A stretch of DNA of 64,000 bases from Allobrachymonas sp. (GTDB lineage Bacteria > Pseudomonadota > Gammaproteobacteria > Burkholderiales > Burkholderiaceae_C), in contig JAUMWT010000002.1 of assembly GCA_030529505.1 (NCBI GenBank), forward strand, positions 87,225 through 151,224. Direction: 5' to 3'. Positions 19,186-27,876 of this stretch are shown here, in pieces (position 1 is the first letter of the stretch; the number at the start of each line of letters is the position of its first letter). A program made the position numbers and the translations under genes. Below the pieces are notes generated by a model, which saw only the letters and a program-made list of their open reading frames with translations, searched no databases and was not told where the DNA came from.

Positions 19186-21072
19186 TTAATGGCCTGCGCC
19201 GCCAGCCGATGCGCCACCAGGCACCACGGCCTGCGGCGCGTAGGCGCCCGGAAAGGCGGTGGCAAAAGGGTCTTGCTCGGCCGGGGTGAGGGCGCGGCTG
19301 GTGCTTGGGCTGGCGCTGCCTGCGTCGCTTGTGTGGGCGGCATCGGCCGGGTGGGCAGGCATGTCGGGGGTGATGCTGGGTACGGCCCCGTCACCGGCCG
19401 GGGCAAAGGCCGCTGCGGGTGCAGGCAAGGCTGCGGTGGAGGCAGCAGGAGCGTCGGCGGGCCGCTCCATCGTCCAGTCCACCAGCGCCTCGAACGCGGG
19501 GCGTGCGGCGGCCGCGCCTGCGCCATTGGCCATGGCCACCAGCACATAGTGTTTGCCGTTGTTGGCCAGCACATAGCCCGCCAGGGCCGAAGCGTTGTTG
19601 AGCGTGCCCGTTTTCAGGTGCGAGCTGCCGGGCTGGCGCACGCGGCTGCGGCGCAGGGTGCCGTCAATGCCCGCAATGGGCATGGATGAGACGAATTCGG
19701 ACATCGAAGGCGACTTCCACATTGCCTGCAACATCGCGCCCATGGAAGAGGCGCTGATGCGATCCGTGCGCGACAGGCCCGAACCGTTGCTGATCGTGGG
19801 CGGCGGCGCATCGCCCAGGCGCGAGCGCCACCATTGCTGCACGGTGGCGTTGGCGCTGTCGTAGCTGCCGCGGCCAGTGGCGTGCAGGCCCATGCTCAAA
19901 AACACCTGGCTGGCCATCACGTTGTTGCTGTATTTGTTGATGTCGCGAATGACTTCGGTGAGCGCAGGCGAGACGGCCTCGGCCAGCGGCGGGCGCTGGC
20001 GCAGCGCTTCGGGCACGGGGGCAAAGCGCACCTGGCCCGTGATGCGCCCGCCCAGTTGCAGCCACATGCCGGCAATGGCGCGCGCGGCAAACTCATCGGG
20101 CGCGGCATAGGCCAGGGCCCAGCTCTTGCTGCCGCAAGCGCTGGGGTAGTGGCCGCTGAAGCTGATGGTGCGGCTGCTGCCAACGGCAGCGCCCAGCTTG
20201 TTGTGCCAGGCGCCGCAATCGCTGTTTGACAGGGGCAGGGTGGGCGTGACCGTGACGCCCGCCAGCGGCGGCGTGAGGCCCACGCGAGCCACCCCCTGCG
20301 CCGGGTCGGGCGTGAAGTTGAGCACCAAAGCCTTGAAATTGACGAGCAGCGCATCAGGCGCGGCGTTGTAGGGGCGCAGCGGCTCGCCATCAAAGGCGCC
20401 CGCCTCGTGCGGCGGCAGGGCAAAGGCGGTGTTGTCCAGCACCAGGTCGCCCTCGATGTGTTGAATGCCCGCCTGGCGGATTTGTTGCAGCAGCAGCCAC
20501 AAGCGCTCCACCACCAGCTTGGGGTCGCCCTGGCCCTGGATGTAGAGGTTGCCGCGCAAAGTGTCGTGCTGCAGGCTGCCATCGGCCCATACCGGCGTGC
20601 GCCAGGTGTAGGCTGCGCCCAGCACATCCAGCGCAGCGGCGGTGGTCACCAGCTTCATGACCGAAGCGGGGTTCAGCGCCGTGCCCGTGTTCAGGTTCAC
20701 CAGCGGTGCGCCGCCATCGGCCGGGGCCACCAGCAGGGCCACCTGCTCGATCGGCAGGCGCGCGCGCGCCAAGGCAGCCGTCACTTCGGGCGGCACACCT
20801 GTGGCGGCAGCCAGCTCGGCCAAAGCGGGCGTGGGCGCATCGTCAAACACCTGGTGCTGCGCGGCTGCTGGGGCACTGGCCGGTGCCGATGCACTGCGCA
20901 CTGCCGCGGCAGATGTTGCGCTGGAAGCCGTGTTACCCGCCGGGGCGTTGGCGCTGCATGCGGCCAACAGGTGCAGAAAGCAGGAGGCAGCCACGCAGGC
21001 CCACCAGCTCATGCGCGGTTTGCGATGGTTGAATGAAGAAAGGGGCTGTGCAGTGAAACAGTGCGGGCGCAT
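19186..21072 (-). CDS. dacB: D-alanyl-D-alanine carboxypeptidase/endopeptidase, PBP4 (DacB) family
   Basis: 628 aa, low-molecular-mass penicillin-binding protein acting on periplasmic peptidoglycan. Active-site motifs: SVMK (TALNPASVMKLVTTAAAL), SNN (NKYSNNVMAS) and KTG (HLKTGTLNNASALAGYV). The N-terminus ends in FLHLLAAC, so the protein is probably a lipoprotein, which is not usual for E. coli PBP4. The C-terminal 110 residues after the transpeptidase fold are an Ala/Pro-rich tail (PADAPAASTAALPAPAAAFAPAG...) of unknown use. Start 21072 supplies the basic n-region (NHRKPR); 21012 is an alternative without it. Confidence 0.92.
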   Translation of the reverse strand: MRPHCFTAQPLSSFNHRKPRMSWWACVAASCFLHLLAACSANAPAGNTASSATSAAAVRSASAPASAPAAAQHQVFDDAPTPALAELAAATGVPPEVTAALARARLPIEQVALLVAPADGGAPLVNLNTGTALNPASVMKLVTTAAALDVLGAAYTWRTPVWADGSLQHDTLRGNLYIQGQGDPKLVVERLWLLLQQIRQAGIQHIEGDLVLDNTAFALPPHEAGAFDGEPLRPYNAAPDALLVNFKALVLNFTPDPAQGVARVGLTPPLAGVTVTPTLPLSNSDCGAWHNKLGAAVGSSRTISFSGHYPSACGSKSWALAYAAPDEFAARAIAGMWLQLGGRITGQVRFAPVPEALRQRPPLAEAVSPALTEVIRDINKYSNNVMASQVFLSMGLHATGRGSYDSANATVQQWWRSRLGDAPPPTISNGSGLSRTDRISASSMGAMLQAMWKSPSMSEFVSSMPIAGIDGTLRRSRVRQPGSSHLKTGTLNNASALAGYVLANNGKHYVLVAMANGAGAAAARPAFEALVDWTMERPADAPAASTAALPAPAAAFAPAGDGAVPSITPDMPAHPADAAHTSDAGSASPSTSRALTPAEQDPFATAFPGAYAPQAVVPGGASAGGAGH

Positions 21073-21425
21073 GGCGCGTGGGGCAGGGCGGAATCATCAA
21101 AAGGTGAAAGTGTAGTGGTTTGTGACAAACGGTTGTGCAGAGAAAGAGAGTTCTAAGCATTGGCCAGCAATACAAACAGATCAGGCCGCTGAGGCTGATG
21201 TTTTGAACCATACGAACGGCACAAGTGCTGACCTTTCATTGGCCGCCAATCAGACAACGATGGGAAAAACGTAAAAACATTGGCCCCAATTGGCAGCAAG
21301 AACAGATTGGCTGTTCATGATGTCCGTTCTCGTTCATTTCCTGTCATCGCAGTACACTGCGCTGGGGTTTGTGGCTTCAATAACGAGGTGGCCGTTTCAA
21401 CATCCGATTTGAATGAAGGCAAAAA
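21073..21425. other. AT-richer divergent intergenic region
   Basis: 353 bp between dacB (minus) and the FAH-family gene (plus). No gene is visible. It is clearly less GC-rich than the surroundings and marks the left edge of the AT-rich patch that extends to about 22480. Confidence 0.5.
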
Positions 21426-22097
21426 ATGGCTATGCACAACGTGATATTGCGTGATCGTGTTTCAGGCGATAAAACCGTGCCGGTGAACAATATCTATTGC
21501 ATCGGCCGCAATTATGTGGATCATGTTGCTGAATTGAAAAATGAAATGCCCGAAGAGCTCGTGGTGTTCATGAAACCCAATAACAGCCTTTTGCCCTCGG
21601 GTGGCACCATTCATTTGCCAGCATACAGCCAATCTGTGCATTATGAGTGTGAATTGTTGTTGCTGATTGGGCGTGATTCAGATGCGGCGAGTATTGAAAA
21701 TCCACTGGATTGCGTTGCTGCTTATGGTGTGGGGCTGGATTTAACGGCGCGCGACGTGCAAATACGCCTGAAAGAAAAGGGTTTGCCGTGGACCAAGGCC
21801 AAAGGTTTTCGCGGCGCAGCTTGCGTCTCGGATTTTGTACCGGCCAGGCAAATAAGCGATCCCCAAAACTGCGAATTCACTTTGCACATCAATGGCGAGT
21901 TGCGTCAGCATGGCCGCTGTATGCACATGATCCATTCGCTGCCTGATATTTTGAGAGAGTTAGCGGACACTTACGGTCTATGCGCAGGAGATGTGGTGTT
22001 TACTGGCACGCCAGCCGGCGTGGGGCTGTTGCACGCAGGTGATCGGCTGCTGCTGGATTTGGCTGGTCAAGTGCAAGCCACTTTTAATGTGTGTTAA
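21426..22097 (+). CDS. Fumarylacetoacetate hydrolase (FAH) family protein
   Basis: 223 aa. The core is IYCIGRNYVDHVAELKNEMP, VVFMKPNNSLLPSGG, then the metal-binding acids in HYECELLLLIG (Glu-x-Glu) and GLDLTARDVQ (Asp), followed by KGLPWTKAKGF and GDVVFTGTPAGVGLL. Such proteins hydrolyse acylpyruvates or decarboxylate oxaloacetate (FAHD1-like); which of these applies cannot be told. Base composition is visibly more AT-rich than neighbouring genes and its codons use more A/T in third position, so lateral acquisition is plausible. It stands alone with AT-rich flanks. Confidence 0.88.
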   Translation: MAMHNVILRDRVSGDKTVPVNNIYCIGRNYVDHVAELKNEMPEELVVFMKPNNSLLPSGGTIHLPAYSQSVHYECELLLLIGRDSDAASIENPLDCVAAYGVGLDLTARDVQIRLKEKGLPWTKAKGFRGAACVSDFVPARQISDPQNCEFTLHINGELRQHGRCMHMIHSLPDILRELADTYGLCAGDVVFTGTPAGVGLLHAGDRLLLDLAGQVQATFNVC

Positions 22098-22481
22098 TGC
22101 TGGAGATGGATCGCGCTGCATCTATTCATATCGGATGCACAAACAAAGATTGATGTTGAAAAATTGGTTTTCATTACCTGGATTTTTATTTGTTAGTTCA
22201 ATTAAATTGGATTAATTTCAAGTGTTTGAAAAATTTTATTGACTCAATATCTTTTCTGAGAGAGGTTGGCACCATTTATATGGCTTTATGGGGGTGTAAA
22301 TGAATGGTGTGATCTGATTCTGAATTGATTAAAGACCAATAAATATTGAATAAAAAAGGAGCAAAATGAATGCTCGAACACAAACGAAAATCTGAGCCGT
22401 ATTTGATTCACTACGTTTGAGTGTTCGTTCGTGACACTTATATTGAGTATTTGGCAAGTTTGAATCAGGCAGGGCAAAACC
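22098..22481. other. AT-rich intergenic region with hairpins
   Basis: 384 bp, the most AT-rich stretch in the window. No gene is seen. GAGCA-N7-TGCTC at about 22359-22375 and a longer imperfect inverted pair (CGAACACAAACG with CGTTTGAGTGTTCG, about 22376-22431) could form RNA hairpins, but no T-run follows, so I do not call a terminator. Confidence 0.45.
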
Positions 22482-24113
22482 ATGCGTTTTTTTGAACATC
22501 AAACCCGGGCGCGCCGCGGCACGGCGCGATTGCTGGTGCTCTATGTCCTGGCTGTGTTATTGACGGTGGGGCTGCTGGTGTGGGTGTGCAGTTGGTTTTT
22601 TCCGCGCGATGCAGATCGCCTGCGCTATGCGCTGGTCACTGCCGTGCCGTTTGCTGTTGTGATATTGGGCGCGAGCCTGTATCGCCTGCGCGAGCTGTCG
22701 CAAGGCGGCGGAGCGGCGGTGGCGCTTTCGCTGGGCGGGCAGATGCTGCAAGATGGCCCGACGGCCACGCTGGCCGAGCGGCGGGCGCTCAATGTGGTGG
22801 AAGAAATGGCCTTGGCCGCGGGCGTGCGCCGCCCGGCGCTGTACGTGCTGCCCGATTCGAGCATCAACGCCTTTGCCGCGGGCATGGACGGCAAGGATGC
22901 CGTGATTGGCCTGACGCGCGGAGCGATCGAACAGCTCGACCGCGGCGAATTGCAAGCCGTGGTGGCGCATGAGTTCAGCCACATCCTCAACGGCGACATG
23001 CGCCTGAACATGCGCCTGGCGGGCTATTTGTTCGGCCTGCAAATGATCGCCGTGCTGGGCCAGTACCTGTTGAGCGACCGCCCCACCCACCGCGCCTGGC
23101 GGCGCAGCAGTGATTCGGGCAGCGGCTCCAGCGGCTGGGTGCTGATCGTGGTGGGGCTGGCCTGCATGGTGCTGGGCTGGCTGGGCGCGCTGCTGGCGGG
23201 TTGGGTTCAGGCCGCCATCAGCCGCCAGCGCGAATACCTGGCCGATGCCTCGGCCGTGCAATTCACCCGCCAAACCGAAGGCATGGCTGGCGCCTTGTAC
23301 AAGATTGCCCTTTCGCCCCAGCGCCGCCTGCGCCTGCTGCACGCCAGCGAATACGCGCACTTCATGTTCGGCAGCGTGGATCTGCCGCGTGTTTTCGAGG
23401 GCTTGTCGGCCACCCACCCCAAGCTGATCGATCGCATTCGCCGCGTCAACCCCGCGCGTGCCCATGAATGGGCAAAAGAATTGCAGGCCGCTCAAAGCTG
23501 GAGCGACCGGCGTCCCACGCCCGGCGTGCTGGCCATGTCGCGCCAGCGGCAAGAGCAGGCCTGGGCCAGCGCCGAGCAAGAGGCGCAGTGGCAAGCCCAT
23601 TGGCAAGGACTGCAAGCGCAAGAGGCAGCACGCATGCAAGTGGCCGATGCCTTGCGTGCCCGCATCTTGCAAGATCAGCCCGATTACGCACGGCGGCAAA
23701 GCCTGTTGCGCCGCAGCGCGCCGGGCATCTGGCTGGCGCTGGCCGCCAAGGGCGAACGTGCCCCCTTGCTGCTGCACGCCTTGTTGGCGCCCGCCGGTGT
23801 GGCGCCCAGTGCGGCGGGCGACGGCGTGGGCCAAGCCCTGTACCGCCGCTTGCTGCGCCGCCCGCTGCCCGAAACCTGCCAGCAGGATTTGTTGGCCTAT
23901 TTGCTGCCTTTGGCTGTGGCCGCGCATGCCCCTGCCGATTTGCTGGCCGCAGCCGAAGCCGTTTACCGCAGCAATTTGCAGCCCACGCCCACGCAACAAG
24001 CCCTGTGGCAGACACTGCATGCCCATCTGGAAGAAGCCGCGCGCCTGGAGGCTGCAAGCGATGCGGCAGAGGACGATGCGGAAAGCGCCACGGTGATGTG
24101 GCAAGCGGCTTGA
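22482..24113 (+). CDS. Membrane-bound M48 family zinc metallopeptidase (HtpX/Ste24-like)
   Basis: 543 aa. Two N-terminal helices (about 17-39 and 48-66), then the peptidase domain with the zinc motif VVAHEFSHILNGD near residue 163 (HExxH) and the third ligand region REYLADASAVQF. Two more helices lie between them (about 185-255). The C-terminal 240 residues are Ala/Gln-rich and helical with no recognised domain, making it longer than classical HtpX (about 290 aa). Family members degrade membrane or periplasmic proteins. It is monocistronic as far as can be seen. Note that the gene returns to the high GC of the region right after the AT-rich patch. Confidence 0.88.
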   Translation: MRFFEHQTRARRGTARLLVLYVLAVLLTVGLLVWVCSWFFPRDADRLRYALVTAVPFAVVILGASLYRLRELSQGGGAAVALSLGGQMLQDGPTATLAERRALNVVEEMALAAGVRRPALYVLPDSSINAFAAGMDGKDAVIGLTRGAIEQLDRGELQAVVAHEFSHILNGDMRLNMRLAGYLFGLQMIAVLGQYLLSDRPTHRAWRRSSDSGSGSSGWVLIVVGLACMVLGWLGALLAGWVQAAISRQREYLADASAVQFTRQTEGMAGALYKIALSPQRRLRLLHASEYAHFMFGSVDLPRVFEGLSATHPKLIDRIRRVNPARAHEWAKELQAAQSWSDRRPTPGVLAMSRQRQEQAWASAEQEAQWQAHWQGLQAQEAARMQVADALRARILQDQPDYARRQSLLRRSAPGIWLALAAKGERAPLLLHALLAPAGVAPSAAGDGVGQALYRRLLRRPLPETCQQDLLAYLLPLAVAAHAPADLLAAAEAVYRSNLQPTPTQQALWQTLHAHLEEAARLEAASDAAEDDAESATVMWQAA

Positions 24114-24132
24114 TCAAACGCCAGCGGCCAAC

Positions 24133-24172
24133 TGGGCAATTGGGCGATTAGGCGATTGGGCGATTGGGCGAT
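24133..24172. repeat. Tandem octamer repeat
   Basis: Five consecutive 8-bp units, TGGGCGAT consensus (TGGGCAAT, TGGGCGAT, TAGGCGAT, TGGGCGAT, TGGGCGAT), 20 bp after the M48 gene. Non-coding microsatellite; copy number may vary between strains. Confidence 0.85.
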
Positions 24173-24372
24173 TGGCCCTGTGCGTGCGTGCCGCTTGCTC
24201 TTGAGCCGGCAAGGAGTTGGTGCTTTTGTAGCGCCAGTCGGGGGGCTTGCGTTGTGGCCGCCTGTTGACCACTCCGTGACTGCTGTCGCTTCACGTCGCG
24301 CTCAACGACGCACTTGGCCCAACCCTGCAGATGATGGAGCCATGAACTGCTTGCCAGCAAGGGCTGCCCCAT

Positions 24373-24396
24373 GTTAGATTGAGCGCTCAGTCTAAC
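24373..24396. promoter_or_regulatory. TetR-family operator palindrome
   Basis: A 24-bp inverted repeat, halves GTTAGATTGAGC and GCTCAGTCTAAC, 11 of 12 positions matched. It ends one base before the ATG of the TetR-family gene, so it very probably overlaps the promoter and mediates autorepression of the whole efflux operon. Confidence 0.75.
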
Positions 24397-24397
24397 A

Positions 24398-25378
24398 ATG
24401 GCTTTTGTGTTTATGCGCACCCTCGATCCCGAAAAGCAAGAGGCCAAACGCCGCCACATCATGGATGCGGCCATACGCTGTTTTGGCAAAAACGGTTTTC
24501 ACGGCACCTCGACCAACGCCATTTGCGCCGAAGCGGGCATGAGCCCCGGCAACCTGTTCCATTACTTTGCGAGCAAGCAGGCGCTGATTGCCGCGATCAT
24601 TGAAAGCGAGCACGCGGCCTATGCCGCCCGCTTTGCCGAATTGCGCACCGAGCCGGATGCTTTTGTGGCTTTGGAAAAAATCGCCCGCGCCGTGCTGGAT
24701 CAATGCAGCAACCCGCTCTATGCCCGGCTGTGGCTGGAAATTGCCGCTGAAGCCGCTGCAAACGACGAGATCGGTCAGGTCATGGCGGCCAGCACGATTG
24801 CCTACCAGAAAGACCTGGCCGCCTTGGTGCGGCGCGGGCAAGCGGCCGGGCAAATCGCGGCGGACTTGAAGCCGAAAGACGTGGCCATGTGGCTGTTGGC
24901 CATGTCCGACGGTTTTGCCGTGCAAATGCTGGGCCGATCCAGCGACAGCCTGGCCAAGCACGCCGAGGTGCTGGTGCCGCTGGTGCGCCGTTTGCTGATG
25001 CCGCAAGCGACGGGTGGCCGCGGCGCTGCGCGCGCGCCGGGTGAAACCGGCAGGCGGAAAACAAGCCGCCAAACAGAACGTCAAATAGGACGCCAAACAA
25101 GCCGAGAAGCAAGCGATCAAGATTCGACAAGCCTGCGAAAAACAGCCGCACGTTCAGAGGGCGCACGTGCAGCAACGCCACGAGCAGCCGCCGCGCGCAG
25201 GGCCAGCGAAGGCGCTGCCAGCCCAAGCGTGGCAGCACGCCCAAGGGGCAGCCGGGCCGCCGGCTCCGTCAGCAAGGTTCGCACCACAGCCCAGACCACA
25301 GGGCCGCGTCCAGAGGCGAGTGCGCCCCAGGCGACGCAGCGAACGCGACACGCCAGCACAGTCAGGAGGTCAACATGA
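24398..25378 (+). CDS. TetR-family repressor (CecR/YbiH-like) with basic C-terminal tail
   Basis: 326 aa. The N-terminal helix-turn-helix is IMDAAIRCFGKNGFHGTSTNAICAEAGMSPGNLFHYFASKQAL (about 21-63), followed by an all-helical ligand domain up to about residue 200. The last 125 residues are low-complexity and very basic (repeated RQT, RAA, ARRAS), which the family normally lacks. Its ATG is one base past a near-perfect operator, and its stop overlaps the HlyD start (ATGA). The gene order that follows (HlyD, OMF, ABC fusion, permease) mirrors E. coli cecR-ybhGFSR. An ATG at 24413 is an alternative start. Confidence 0.88.
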   Translation: MAFVFMRTLDPEKQEAKRRHIMDAAIRCFGKNGFHGTSTNAICAEAGMSPGNLFHYFASKQALIAAIIESEHAAYAARFAELRTEPDAFVALEKIARAVLDQCSNPLYARLWLEIAAEAAANDEIGQVMAASTIAYQKDLAALVRRGQAAGQIAADLKPKDVAMWLLAMSDGFAVQMLGRSSDSLAKHAEVLVPLVRRLLMPQATGGRGAARAPGETGRRKTSRQTERQIGRQTSREASDQDSTSLRKTAARSEGARAATPRAAAARRASEGAASPSVAARPRGSRAAGSVSKVRTTAQTTGPRPEASAPQATQRTRHASTVRRST

Positions 25379-26373
25379 ATCCACATCGCTTGCGGCCCAA
25401 GCTGGGCCTGATGCTGGCCGCCGCCTTGACGCTGGCCGGGGCGGCTTGGTATGCACATCAGGCACACAGTGCCAAGGCGCTGCCTGCGGGCTTTGTCCAA
25501 TCCAACGGCCGCTTGGAGCTCAAACGCCTGGACGTGGCCAGCCTCTACCCCGGTCGCGTGCAAGCCATGCGTGTGGACGAAGGCAGCGAGGTCAAAGCCG
25601 GCGATGTGCTGGCCGAGTTGTCGTCTGACGTGAGCAGCAGCCGTTTGGAGCTGGCCCGCGCGCAGAGGCAGCGCGCGCAAGAAAGCAGCGCCCGGGCCGA
25701 GGCCGAAATCAAGGCCCACGGCCAGCGCTTGAAAGTGGCGCAGCTGGAGTTGGATAACGCGCTGAAGCTGCGCCGCGACGAGCTGGTGTCTGACAGCGAA
25801 GTGAGCAAACGCCGGGCCGAGCGCGACAGCGCCGCTGCTGCCGTGCAGGCCGCGCGCGCGGCCCAGGCCGAATCGCTGGCCGCGGTGCAGGCCGCGCAGG
25901 CACAGATGAACGAGGCGGACTCAGCCAACAGCGACATGCTCATCCGCAGCCCGCAAGACGGGCGGGTGGAATACCGCCTGGCCGAAGCCGGCAGCGTCAT
26001 CGCCGCAGGCAGCAAGGTGGTGAGCTTGCTCGATCCGGCCGATGCGTCGATGCATCTCTTTCTGCCCAATACGCAGGCCAGCCGCCTGAAAGTAGGGGAC
26101 GAGGCGCGCATCGTGCTCGATGGCTGGGACGCCGTGTGGCCCGCGCGCATCAGCTTCATCGCGTCGGAAGCGCAGTTCACGCCCAAAAACGTGGAAACCG
26201 CCAACGAGCGTGCCAAGCTCGTTTTCAAGATCCGGCTCAAGCTGCCGCCCGAGGTGGCGCGCCAATACGCGGGCTGGCTCAAAGGCGGCATGACGGGCAA
26301 TGGCTATGTGCGCACCGACGCCGCGCAATCCTGGCCCGCGCAGCTGGCCGTGAAGCTGCCGCAATCAAGGTGA
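25375..26373 (+). CDS. HlyD-family periplasmic adaptor (YbhG-like)
   Basis: 332 aa membrane-fusion protein. One N-terminal anchor helix (LGLMLAAALTLAGAAWYAHQA), a biotinyl-lipoyl-like half domain (RLDVASLYPGRVQAMRVDEGSEVKAGDVLAEL), a long Ala/Arg/Glu-rich coiled-coil hairpin (about 85-185), the second lipoyl half (MLIRSPQDGRVEYRLAEAGSVIAAGSKVVSL) and a beta-barrel domain. It would link the inner-membrane ABC exporter to the outer-membrane channel encoded next. Translationally coupled to the regulator by a 4-bp overlap. Confidence 0.9.
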   Translation: MNPHRLRPKLGLMLAAALTLAGAAWYAHQAHSAKALPAGFVQSNGRLELKRLDVASLYPGRVQAMRVDEGSEVKAGDVLAELSSDVSSSRLELARAQRQRAQESSARAEAEIKAHGQRLKVAQLELDNALKLRRDELVSDSEVSKRRAERDSAAAAVQAARAAQAESLAAVQAAQAQMNEADSANSDMLIRSPQDGRVEYRLAEAGSVIAAGSKVVSLLDPADASMHLFLPNTQASRLKVGDEARIVLDGWDAVWPARISFIASEAQFTPKNVETANERAKLVFKIRLKLPPEVARQYAGWLKGGMTGNGYVRTDAAQSWPAQLAVKLPQSR

Positions 26374-26385
26374 AGGGGCCGGATC

Positions 26386-27876
26386 ATGCGCATGAAAACG
26401 CCATCACACAGCAGGGCCGCCAGCGTGTTGGCCAGCACCGTTGCACTGGCGCTGGCGGCTTGCAGCAGCACCCAGGTGGATTTGCGCAGCCAGGTGGCGC
26501 TGCCGCAAAACTTTGAGCAAGCATCTCAAGCCAACGGGCAGAAAAATCCCCAAGCCGCGCTGGATATCAGCCGCTGGTGGCAGCAGTGGAACGATCCGGT
26601 GCTCAGCCAACTGATCGAGCAGGGCTTGCAGCACGGCCACGACGCGCGCATCGCCCGCAGCCGCCTGCAAGAGGCGCGTGCCCAGAGCCGCCTGGCCTTT
26701 GCCGATCAAGGCCCCATGGCCGGTGCCAATGCCAGGCTGTCCCGCTTGGATGGGCGCATCAGCAACCCGCTGGAGGATTCCAGTCGTGCGGCCCTGCGGC
26801 AATTGCCTGCGGCCTCCAGTCTGAGCAGCGACAGCTTCAAACTGGAAGGCAGCAGCCTCACGGGCGGCCTCACTGCTTCGTGGGAGCCCGACTTTTTTGG
26901 CCAAAAACGCAGCGATGCCGACGCCGCCCGCCACGCTGCCCTGGGCGTGCAAGAGCAACTGCACGGTGCGCAATTGCTGCTGGCGGCTGATATGGCCGAG
27001 CACTACTTTCAGGCCCGCGCCGCGCAAAGCCGCTTGCACAGTTCTGAGCGTCACATCGCCACGCTGCAACGCCTGCTGCAATACGCGCAAGGGCGCTTTC
27101 AGGCCGGGCAAGTCAATGCCTACCATGTGCAGCAAGTGCGCATGCAGCTGGCGGCCGCGCAAGCCCGCCACAGCACCATCGGGGCCGAATACGCCGCACA
27201 CGTGCGCAGCATCGCCGTGCTGGCGGGGCAAACGCCACAGGGCTTTCGCCTGCCCGATAGCGGCGTGGATGTATTGGCCGTGCAAGCCGCAGCGCCCGCT
27301 GGCACTACTCCGCAGGGCCTGCTGGAGCGCCGCCCCGATCTGCGCGCGCATGCCGCGCAGGTACAGGCCCACGCGGCCAAACTGGCCAGCGCCAAGGCCG
27401 ATTTGCTGCCGCGCTTTTCGATCGAATTTTTGGGGCAGGGCAGCATTGGCGTGGACAGCGCCACCGACTTGGAAGGCTGGGGCAGCTTGCTGCGCTTGGG
27501 TATTCAGGTGCCGCTGTTCACCAACGGGCGCATTCAGGCCAACATCGCCGCGGCCGATGCGCGCCTGCAAACCGCCTTGCTGCAATACGACCAGACCCTG
27601 CTGCGCGCGCTGGGCGAAGTGGATAGCGCCTACCAGGCCCATGCGGCGCTGCTGCGCCAAAACACGCTGCTGGCCAGCGCCCATCAGCAGGCAGAGCGGC
27701 AGGTGCGTGCTGCCGAGCAACTCTTTCGCCACGGCCAGCACACGCTGGACGATGCCTTGCGCGCCCGCCTGAACGAAGCTGATCTGCACAGTCAATTAAC
27801 ACAGTCGCGTCTGAGCCAAGCCCAAGCCGCCGTGGCCTTGTACAAGGCTCTGGGCGGAGGATGGAGTGCAGAGTGA
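26386..27876 (+). CDS. Outer-membrane efflux lipoprotein, NodT/OprM family
   Basis: 496 aa. Signal peptide with lipobox VALALAACSST; then the typical N-terminal DISRWWQQWNDPVLSQLIEQGLQHGHDARIARSRLQEARAQ and the internally repeated OEP architecture, including the LLERRPDLRAHAAQVQAHAAKLASAKADLLPRFSI signature near residues 310-345. It provides the TolC-like exit duct for the HlyD/ABC system. E. coli ybhGFSR lacks its own channel gene, so this operon is more self-contained. The end overlaps the next gene by 4 bp (GTGA) or 16 bp depending on start. Confidence 0.92.
   Translation: MRMKTPSHSRAASVLASTVALALAACSSTQVDLRSQVALPQNFEQASQANGQKNPQAALDISRWWQQWNDPVLSQLIEQGLQHGHDARIARSRLQEARAQSRLAFADQGPMAGANARLSRLDGRISNPLEDSSRAALRQLPAASSLSSDSFKLEGSSLTGGLTASWEPDFFGQKRSDADAARHAALGVQEQLHGAQLLLAADMAEHYFQARAAQSRLHSSERHIATLQRLLQYAQGRFQAGQVNAYHVQQVRMQLAAAQARHSTIGAEYAAHVRSIAVLAGQTPQGFRLPDSGVDVLAVQAAAPAGTTPQGLLERRPDLRAHAAQVQAHAAKLASAKADLLPRFSIEFLGQGSIGVDSATDLEGWGSLLRLGIQVPLFTNGRIQANIAAADARLQTALLQYDQTLLRALGEVDSAYQAHAALLRQNTLLASAHQQAERQVRAAEQLFRHGQHTLDDALRARLNEADLHSQLTQSRLSQAQAAVALYKALGGGWSAE

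Noticed and set aside
24133-24172. Short direct repeats considered as CRISPR
   Set aside because: Units are 8 bp and contiguous with no spacers; no cas genes in the window.
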